64,000 bases of DNA, taken from Acidimicrobiales bacterium. GTDB taxonomy: Bacteria; Actinomycetota; Acidimicrobiia; Acidimicrobiales; SZUA-35. The first letter of the stretch is position 1, and each line of letters opens with the position of its first letter. Of the stretch, positions 60,101-64,000 are shown piece by piece. Location of the stretch: assembly GCA_028285495.1 (NCBI GenBank), contig JANQPB010000014.1:1-64000 (forward strand). Direction: 5' to 3'. The notes beneath the pieces are model-generated. The model made no database searches. It was not told the DNA's origin and saw nothing but the letters and a program-made list of their open reading frames with translations. Position numbers and translations under genes: made by a program.

Positions 60101-62494
60101 CTCGCCGCCCGGGGTGCCCTCGTACTGCACCCAGTAGCGGGTGTTGGCCCGCGTGACCGAGAACTCGGCGTCGGTCGGGTACATGATCCAGCGCGAGATC
60201 CACGAATTGTCGTTGGCCCGACTCTCGATGATGATCCGGAGCGGCCCCTCGTAGAGGACGGTCGTCGTGGTCTTGTTGCTCCGGCCGGGGTGGAAATAGC
60301 CGGCGGGGGGCTTGACCGCGTTCGGGACGCCACGGAAGTCGCCCTGGGTCCCCGGCAGCGAGTTCCACGACACCCAGTCGTTCTCGTCGCTGTCGAAGAT
60401 GCTGCCGAAACCGCCGCCGTTGAGGTGGAAGTACCAGGAGCTGCCGTCGGCCAGGTCGAACCGGTAGGCGTCGAAGCCCTGGTCGACGACGTCGGTCCTG
60501 GTGATCTGGGACGCGACCGAAGCGGCGCCGATGTTCTTGTACGCCTTGTCGAAGTAGACGTGGTAGTAGCGGGGCTGGCCGGCCGCCGTCGAGCCGGTCA
60601 GCTGCCAGACGAGCGTGCCGACCGCGTTGGCCACGGGGTCGTAGCCGTCGCTCGGCTCGAACTGGAACGGCACGTCGGGGTCGATGACGAGACCGGCGGC
60701 ATCGGTCTCGATGACCCGGATCGAGTTCGGGTCGAAGGTCGGACCGCCGGCACCGGCCTCGGCCATCAGCGTCGAGAAGTCGAGGAGCTGCTCGACGACC
60801 TTGTCGGTTCGGGCGACCGACTCGGGGAAGACGGTGAGCGACGAGCGGAAGTCCCACCCGGCGTTCCACCACGGCGCGGTCTCGGGAACGACCGAGGCAA
60901 CGGTGATCGTCGCCTCGTCGCTGACCGTCGAGCCCTGGTTGTTCGACACCACCACCCGATAGGTGGCACCGTCGTCGCCCGGCAGGAGGGCCGGGGTCAC
61001 GTAGGTCGACCCGGTTGCGCCGATGATCGCGTTGCCGTCACGCTCCCACTGGTAGTTCAGCGTCTCCTCGCCGCTCGCCGTCACGCTCAGCGTGGCGGTC
61101 TGGCCCGACTGGATGAGGATGTCGGCCGGCTGGGTCGTGATCACCGGAGCCCCGGACGGCACGTCGCGATGGATGATCACCATGGGCCCGGGCGCCTCGA
61201 CCATCGCGCCGAAGCCGGGCGGACGGTAGGTCCACTCGAGCGTGTTGGTTCCCGGTTTCAGGATGGCGGGGTCGAGGGTGCGGAACGAGGTCTCCCACGT
61301 GTCCTCCGGGCCCTGGAACACGGCGAACGGCGGCTCCCCGTTGATCGAGAGGTCCGGGCTGTTCCAGTAGTTGCCGAGCAGGTAGGCCTCGTCGACGTCG
61401 TTGAGGTCGTCCGGCAGGTCGATGTCGAGCATCGCCACCTGCGGGAACGACCCGTCGAAGAAGAGCGCCTGGTCGGGGAAGTTCGGGATGGTGTAGCTCT
61501 CGACCGAGTAGGTGCGCTGCAGCGTGAACGGCGCCGAGATGCCACCGGCCGCCTCGCGGGCGTTCCCGGACGCGTCGACGACGCGGATCTTGAACTTGAC
61601 GTCGGACTGGTCGACGACGTGGGGGATGTTCCAGGTCGCGGTGTACGGAGCGGTCGCGTCGGTGCCGATGTGGCCGATGGTCGCCCCGTCGGCCTGTTCG
61701 TCGGTGCCGCCGGGGCCCCAGTTGTTGCGCAGGAAGTTGTGCCAGTCCTTGGTGACGCCGTCGTTGTCCTCGTCGTAGCCGTCGTAGTAGGCGTGGAACT
61801 CGACGTAGGCCGCCCCGGTGGCGTCGGCGGTCAGCACCACCTGGTTGTCGTCGACCTGCAGGACGCCGCCGACGGTCGGATCGATGCCGGGCTGATTGGG
61901 CAGACCGACCGAGGTCAGCATGCCGCTCGGTGGCGCGACGTCGCTGTTCGGGCCGGGGATGATCGGGTTGCTCTCGTCGTAGTAGACCCGGATCATCACG
62001 TCCTGGACGTGGTACGGCCCGGTCGCCTCCTGGAACTTCAGCGAATTCTGACCCTGGACCAGCTCGGTGAGGGGCACGGTCGCCGTGAAGGGGGTCCTCG
62101 AGAAGTTGCGGCCGATGTTGGGCCGGTACTGGGGACCGTCGTTGATCGTGAACCGGGCGCTCTTGCTCTGACGGTTGCGCCACAGGTTGACGTTGATGAC
62201 CGCGGCGATGGCACCGCTCGTGTCGTCCGGGATGTCGAGGAAGATCTCCTTGAGGCAGCCGTCCGGCTCGATGTAGAACGAGTTGCCGGCCGACTCGGAG
62301 TCACCGCAGCCCGCCGTGTACGTCGAGTGATCGGCCCAGTACTCCTTGTACGTGAACTCGGTGTCGTTGAAGAAGACGCCCGCGTCGGCGGGATCGGCGT
62401 CGATCGCTGTGTCGACACCGGCAACAACCAGGCTTGACAGCAGCACGAAGGCGATCAGGACCGCCTTCAGCTTGCTGCGACTACCGTGGTTCAT
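54122..62494 (-). CDS. Giant secreted multidomain beta-sandwich protein
   Basis: 2790 residues from ATG 62494, with a signal peptide (KLKAVLIAFVLLSSLVVAGV). In order: an N-terminal adhesin-like region, an Ig-like domain (PADILIQSGQTATLSVTASG), a region with WNAGWDFRSSLTVFP, then three DUF1349/ConA-like sandwiches (ISDDFSGTSFSPFWTV, ISDDFSTGSLAPFWTL, FSDNFDGSSLDARWFL) separated by FN3-like domains (VTVSWDTDEPATTRVEWGPT). Later come two chitobiase C-terminal (CHB_HEX) domains (RYTLDGSDPTAASTLYTEPF; YYTTDGSDPDPATNPTETVL), two LamG domains (each with LYVNGVQVATG- or IYLDGQLAWSG-type strands) and one PKD-like domain. No catalytic residues or sortase motif are evident. It is probably a carbohydrate-binding surface or matrix protein. 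Confidence 0.85.
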   Translation of the reverse strand: MNHGSRSKLKAVLIAFVLLSSLVVAGVDTAIDADPADAGVFFNDTEFTYKEYWADHSTYTAGCGDSESAGNSFYIEPDGCLKEIFLDIPDDTSGAIAAVINVNLWRNRQSKSARFTINDGPQYRPNIGRNFSRTPFTATVPLTELVQGQNSLKFQEATGPYHVQDVMIRVYYDESNPIIPGPNSDVAPPSGMLTSVGLPNQPGIDPTVGGVLQVDDNQVVLTADATGAAYVEFHAYYDGYDEDNDGVTKDWHNFLRNNWGPGGTDEQADGATIGHIGTDATAPYTATWNIPHVVDQSDVKFKIRVVDASGNAREAAGGISAPFTLQRTYSVESYTIPNFPDQALFFDGSFPQVAMLDIDLPDDLNDVDEAYLLGNYWNSPDLSINGEPPFAVFQGPEDTWETSFRTLDPAILKPGTNTLEWTYRPPGFGAMVEAPGPMVIIHRDVPSGAPVITTQPADILIQSGQTATLSVTASGEETLNYQWERDGNAIIGATGSTYVTPALLPGDDGATYRVVVSNNQGSTVSDEATITVASVVPETAPWWNAGWDFRSSLTVFPESVARTDKVVEQLLDFSTLMAEAGAGGPTFDPNSIRVIETDAAGLVIDPDVPFQFEPSDGYDPVANAVGTLVWQLTGSTAAGQPRYYHVYFDKAYKNIGAASVASQITRTDVVDQGFDAYRFDLADGSSWYFHLNGGGFGSIFDSDENDWVSWNSLPGTQGDFRGVPNAVKPPAGYFHPGRSNKTTTTVLYEGPLRIIIESRANDNSWISRWIMYPTDAEFSVTRANTRYWVQYEGTPGGEVDANDEVVRADGTVIPWDGELEADLPSDEWMYIADRTDGRAFFMAHHQNDGSVESYRLLDDGSGVLMPIMAFGRGGLNLNSPYLRKLIDTKPQSFTMGLTASIDPAVNRATIEAAYKEVSVLEGTPEFNGLDSGAISDDFSGTSFSPFWTVTDPQTDTTFSFTGTSLLFDIPAGQSHDLWEGRDYAPRLLQPVGDEDLDVTSGWLSTPDQQFQGQGLLFWEDAQNWIRYTAEHDGDRAKVVVYQMVDGSASQVTKKNLPGVVTRYLRAIRSGDTWTFQRSYNGTRWFSLPEVTIPLNLAEVGVLATAHASNSPAFLAELDYFESKSDGPINDDAPRIDNVNVAVESRRAVVTWDTNVAANTVLRHGPSSDLDELDVDETLVTQHSVEIDFLRCDTPYFVQPESSTDVGTTTSDVVTFTTGACPNVISDDFSTGSLAPFWTLYDPVGDVVFNQSSTNVVLSVPADSEHNLFSDENQAVRLRQPGPIGDFEVEAKFESVLNKRFQLQGVVIEEDEDSFIRFEIHHDGNQTRSYVIPVLNNVAAETFHYGVLPDSVSHHMRVSRSGNTWTMEHSTDGSTWTTVTSLVVELDSRYVGPYVGNTSTGNGTPPALLGAIDYFFNTSSPIVPEDGGAGPDLTPPVVSNVVTDVGTPNAQSVTVSWDTDEPATTRVEWGPTNSYGDGPYIENTAVNTHTAVLEPLACGTTYHFRVSSNDAAGNTGSSPNSTFSTPACPAGPFSDNFDGSSLDARWFLDDPRGDSSWLLDGDLLTLSVPAGVRHDLTPNNNGAVRLLQAVPDGDFEVITAFESPVNFNFQLQGVVFEQDDDNLVRFDLSNDGSGTNAYVGILGPNSLDTKTYSPVPGANPSRLRVIRTGNTWDFAYSPDRNGTNWQTVWTGTIDLSVARMGPFSGNANPQIANVPPHNALVDYFWTTFDPITITGPGAAGPPTISVFDGTGGIWGGVAPFEFGTLGMTQPDINLRGRVTDDDGIRSLTYSVNGADPVTMGIGSHTGCEFGVSCTRRLAYDGDFNADVATSLLNPGLNTITIRAVDELFNESVVDVPVNFVDGQTWPLPYSVDWSTVTDLYDVGQPVDGRWASTGNTLRIQEIGYDRLMLFGDQSWSSFEAEVPITINSFDPAGYEAPSGGPAVGFIPHWRGHTQAEFAQPKWGFDGQLGALVWYRYRDDVNGERLEIRDSGAALVAEDLSGQTLTVGLTYIFKLQADTSQDDGPIYRLKVWRDGTTEPTEWDIVTALPPGVPDSGSLALVAHHVDADFGNLEVREIQADAPSITPNSGSSVGLVKVEMSTTTRDGEIRYTLDGSDPTAASTLYTEPFFINESTTIKARTLRDGFGDSEVTQRVYSVSPPPDRVTDDLEVLYRFDDDSGTVVTDTSLSGTQYDLDIMPGSDVTWLPDVDALRINGPSILRTAGGANEINVDAEDGQSITVEMWVDPVTFDIGGATLFNLATELPGMQNLELAQDGRSIEMALRTTNTDPDGLPALSSGGILQPQLQHLVYVRRPDNTVEIYLDGQLAWSGYKGGSFNNWANGYGLSLVNSLEGVNPWVGDLYLTAVYSKDLSAAEVTTNYQAGPLPPPANFAPQIDAGSDITLVEGEVAQMTGTALDDGNPDPPATLTTSWTQLSGPGTAVFSDPSDPAAQVTLPTGGTYTFRLTGDDGEKTTTDEMTIEVIPAGSTAPAPTIDPPTGSYPGSVTVTMASTVPGADIYYTTDGSDPDPATNPTETVLYTTPFDVTVATVVKARVYRTGLVESPITTSSINITPDSRVSDGLVVLYPFNEPNGDSVKDQLSPFLNLKIENIARTTRVDSGLRIDQPTVITSTKSASKVNTAVNGSDETTIELWIEPEDLSQVDSMMFGISANRNARSAGLLQEGTGLDSYLRSTATNTKGEPPTLGPNAMGTGQIHVVLTRESSGATTLYVNGVQVATGTNGGNPNWVNSHRFHLGAERDGSRPWLGTYYLVAVYDRALTPSEVVQNFAFGDI

Positions 62495-62688
62495 GACGCT
62501 TCCCTGCCCGCCTCGCCAAGTTGCCCGTCGTACGCTGCGGCAGACCGGGCCCGAAGGTCCGACCCGCCACTCCACTCGTGTTCCCTAGCTGCTTCCCGGC
62601 CGTCTGAGCCTCTGACCCGCTGCCGTGAACCGTGGGCGGAACCCATCGAGTCACGCCGAGTCACCAATCGGTAACTCTCTTGTGAGTC

Positions 62689-62694
62689 TAGGCT
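62689..62694 (+). promoter_or_regulatory. -10 box TAGGCT for the mini-ORF/glycosyltransferase transcript
   Basis: TAGGCT is followed by 6 bases and the ATG at 62701, the same spacing as at other leaderless genes in the window. Confidence 0.5.
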
Positions 62695-62700
62695 TGGCCC

Positions 62701-62724
62701 ATGTGCTCCGAAGGGGGCAGGTGA
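62701..62724 (+). CDS. Putative leaderless 7-residue leader peptide MCSEGGR
   Basis: ATG 62701 lies 6 bases after the -10 box and opens a 7-codon frame ending TGA at 62722-62724. The GGGGGC stretch inside it serves as a ribosome-binding site for the next mini-ORF. Such leaderless mini-ORFs could regulate the downstream gene by coupling or attenuation; function is inferred. Confidence 0.4.
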   Translation: MCSEGGR

Positions 62725-62756
62725 CCACGATCAACGTGAGCAAATCGACCCAATGA
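62721..62756 (+). CDS. Putative 11-residue mini-ORF coupled to the glycosyltransferase
   Basis: GTG 62721 overlaps the preceding TGA (GTGA) and reads VTTINVSKSTQ to a TGA at 62754-62756, which overlaps the ATG of the glycosyltransferase (ATGA). It is preceded by GGGGG. Whether it is translated is unknown. Confidence 0.35.
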   Translation: MTTINVSKSTQ

Positions 62757-63727
62757 CCGACGTCAACACGCCAGCCCGCCGGCCCCCCGAGACGTCCCGC
62801 GTCGTGATCTGTGCCCTCACCTACCTGCGGCCGAGAGGCCTCGACCGGCTGCTCGACGGGCTGGCTGCGCTCCGGATCCCCACCGGGGTCGACGCCGCCG
62901 TCGTGATCGTCGACAACGACCCCGATCGGTCGGCGGAGCCGCTGGTCGAGGGTCGCACGACCGGGGCTGCGTGGACGGGGCCGGCGGTCCACTACGTGCC
63001 CGAGCCGGCCCGAGGGATCTCGCATGCCCGCAACGCTGCGGTCGCGGCGGCCAGCAAGCTCGGCGCCGACTGGATCTGCTTCATCGACGACGACGAGTGG
63101 CCCGACCCGGGCTGGCTCGAGGAGTTCCTGGCCACCGCCGAGGCGACCGGCGCCGACATCGTCAGCGGCCCGGTCGAGCCCGAGTTCGAGGCGACCCCGC
63201 CGGACTGGGTGGTCGACGGCGGCTTCTTCGAGTGCCGGCGTCACGAGCACAACCGGCCGATGCACTACGCAACGACCTCGTCGGTCCTGATCCGGCGCTC
63301 CGTCCTCGATCTGGTCCCCGGCCCGTTCGACCCCGCCTTCGGCATGTCCGGCGGCGAGGACACCCACCTGTTCGCCCAGCTCCGCGAACGGGGCTGCTCG
63401 CTCGTGTGGTCGGAGCGGGCGGTGGTCCACGAGGGCATCCCGCCGTCGCGCACGACCAGCGACTGGCTGCTCAAGCGGGAGTTCCGCCGGGGTCAGACGC
63501 TCGGCCTGACGCTGCGCCACCGGGGGGCGTCACCGCCGTTGCTGGTCCGCCGGGCGGCGAAGGGCCTCGTCGAGATCGGTGTCGGACTGGCCGAAACGGT
63601 CTCGGGCCTCCCCCGGGGTCGGGCCCGCTGGTTCCGGGGCGTGCGCCGGATCGGCTTCGGGGTCGGGATTCTCAGCGGCCTCGTCGGGCGCCAGCTCCAG
63701 GAGTACGAGGTCATCCACGGGAGCTGA
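62753..63727 (+). CDS. Family 2 glycosyltransferase
   Basis: 324 residues. A GT-A fold GT2: RVVICALTYLRPRGLDRLLD, DAAVVIVDNDPDRSAEPLVE, GISHARNAAVAAASKLGADW, then the D-x-D metal site in ICFIDDDEWPDPGWLEEFLA, and the acceptor region GPFDPAFGMSGGEDTHLFAQ with the catalytic E-D pair. The C-terminal 90 residues have basic amphipathic helices (VRRAAKGLVEIGVGLAETVS), perhaps membrane-associating. It adds sugars to a surface polymer or lipid; the donor is unknown. ATG 62753 overlaps the mini-ORF stop, so its translation may depend on reading the mini-ORFs. Confidence 0.9.
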   Translation: MTDVNTPARRPPETSRVVICALTYLRPRGLDRLLDGLAALRIPTGVDAAVVIVDNDPDRSAEPLVEGRTTGAAWTGPAVHYVPEPARGISHARNAAVAAASKLGADWICFIDDDEWPDPGWLEEFLATAEATGADIVSGPVEPEFEATPPDWVVDGGFFECRRHEHNRPMHYATTSSVLIRRSVLDLVPGPFDPAFGMSGGEDTHLFAQLRERGCSLVWSERAVVHEGIPPSRTTSDWLLKREFRRGQTLGLTLRHRGASPPLLVRRAAKGLVEIGVGLAETVSGLPRGRARWFRGVRRIGFGVGILSGLVGRQLQEYEVIHGS

Positions 63728-63757
63728 CCCCCGGCCGCGGTCGACGGGCCCGGCTCG

Positions 63758-64000
63758 TCAGTCCTCGGTGCCGACCGACCGGCGGAACAGGCGCTGGAGC
63801 TTGCCGGTGATGTCGGCAACGTCGTCCCCGTGGTAGCAGGGACCGGCGTAGGCGTGGAGCAGGAAGTCGGTGGTCACGTCGAGGTCGACGAGGTCGAACT
63901 CGCCGGCCAGCCGACCGGCGTCGAGCAGCTCGCGGATCAGCTGCCTCGCCTCGGTCCAGGGCTCGTCGCTGTGGCTGGCGGTTGCGTGGAACACGGCGTG
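63758..64000 (-). CDS. TetR-type regulator, C-terminal part (runs off window)
   Basis: At least 80 residues, open at the right window edge. The visible part (EARQLIRELLDAGRLAGEFD, VDLDVTTDFLLHAYAGPCYH) looks like the ligand-binding C-terminal helices of a TetR-family regulator, including the usual dimer helix near the end (ADITGKLQRLFRRSVG). The DNA-binding part would lie beyond 64000, so the assignment is tentative. It converges on the glycosyltransferase gene. Confidence 0.5.
   Translation of the reverse strand, partial: HAVFHATASHSDEPWTEARQLIRELLDAGRLAGEFDLVDLDVTTDFLLHAYAGPCYHGDDVADITGKLQRLFRRSVGTED

Noticed and set aside
56309..62437. Plus-strand open frame of 2042 codons opposite the giant secreted protein
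   Set aside because: It consists of repetitive V/D/R/E/G text with no signal peptide or fold pattern; the minus-strand frame has a signal peptide and recognisable beta domains.

Overview
The window is high-GC DNA with short intergenic gaps, strong G/C third-position bias, and promoters of the form TANNNT a few bases before the start codon. Together with a BTAD/SARP regulator, a clpC-radA-disA-ispD-ispF-rlmB housekeeping order and LppM-type lipoproteins, this points to an actinobacterium. I lean towards the class Acidimicrobiia, but that is inference from overall gene style and not from a marker gene. No rRNA, tRNA or CRISPR array was seen.

Region 1 (1-30237) is an accessory island. A frameshifted tail of an IS481-type transposase is followed by a SARP/BTAD regulator and then by about 28 kb of tightly packed genes, none separated by more than 17 bases. 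They encode a contractile injection system of the extracellular (eCIS/Afp/PVC-like) type: cap protein, two sheaths, two tubes, LysM tube-baseplate adaptor, DUF5908, spike hub and tip, a membrane-segment protein, gp25-like wedge, baseplate J, gpI-like protein, two paralogous baseplate-periphery proteins, a linker protein and the AAA+ ATPase. The last large gene is a 1325-residue DUF4157 protein with an HExxH site, internal repeats of about 139 residues and a C-terminal deaminase-fold domain, which is probably the toxic cargo. A small GNAT acetyltransferase gene follows 7 bases later. Just downstream of the SARP gene and upstream of the first eCIS gene, four heptamers repeat with an exact 11-base period. 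That is the geometry of a SARP operator, so the regulator and its likely target site lie side by side.

Region 2 (30234-35418) holds a conserved hypothetical gene, a TetR regulator with a palindrome inside its own promoter, an MhpA-like flavin monooxygenase, a VOC-family dioxygenase-like protein and a Bcr/CflA-type MFS transporter. It looks like a small aromatic-compound degradation unit.

Region 3 (35405-49652) is housekeeping: a single-pass membrane protein, rlmB-ispF-ispD, a Crp/Fnr regulator, a dienelactone hydrolase, disA, radA, an MFS transporter, an unusual LppM-HAD fusion and clpC. The minus-strand genes keep the clpC-radA-disA-ispD-ispF-rlmB order known from Firmicutes, with insertions.

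Region 4 (49966-64000) looks like the start of an exopolysaccharide or cell-surface locus: a Wzz/BY-kinase-like protein, a degenerate alpha/beta-hydrolase, a GH26-like lipoprotein, a 2790-residue secreted multidomain beta-sandwich protein, a family 2 glycosyltransferase preceded by two coupled mini-ORFs, and the end of a TetR-type gene running off the window.
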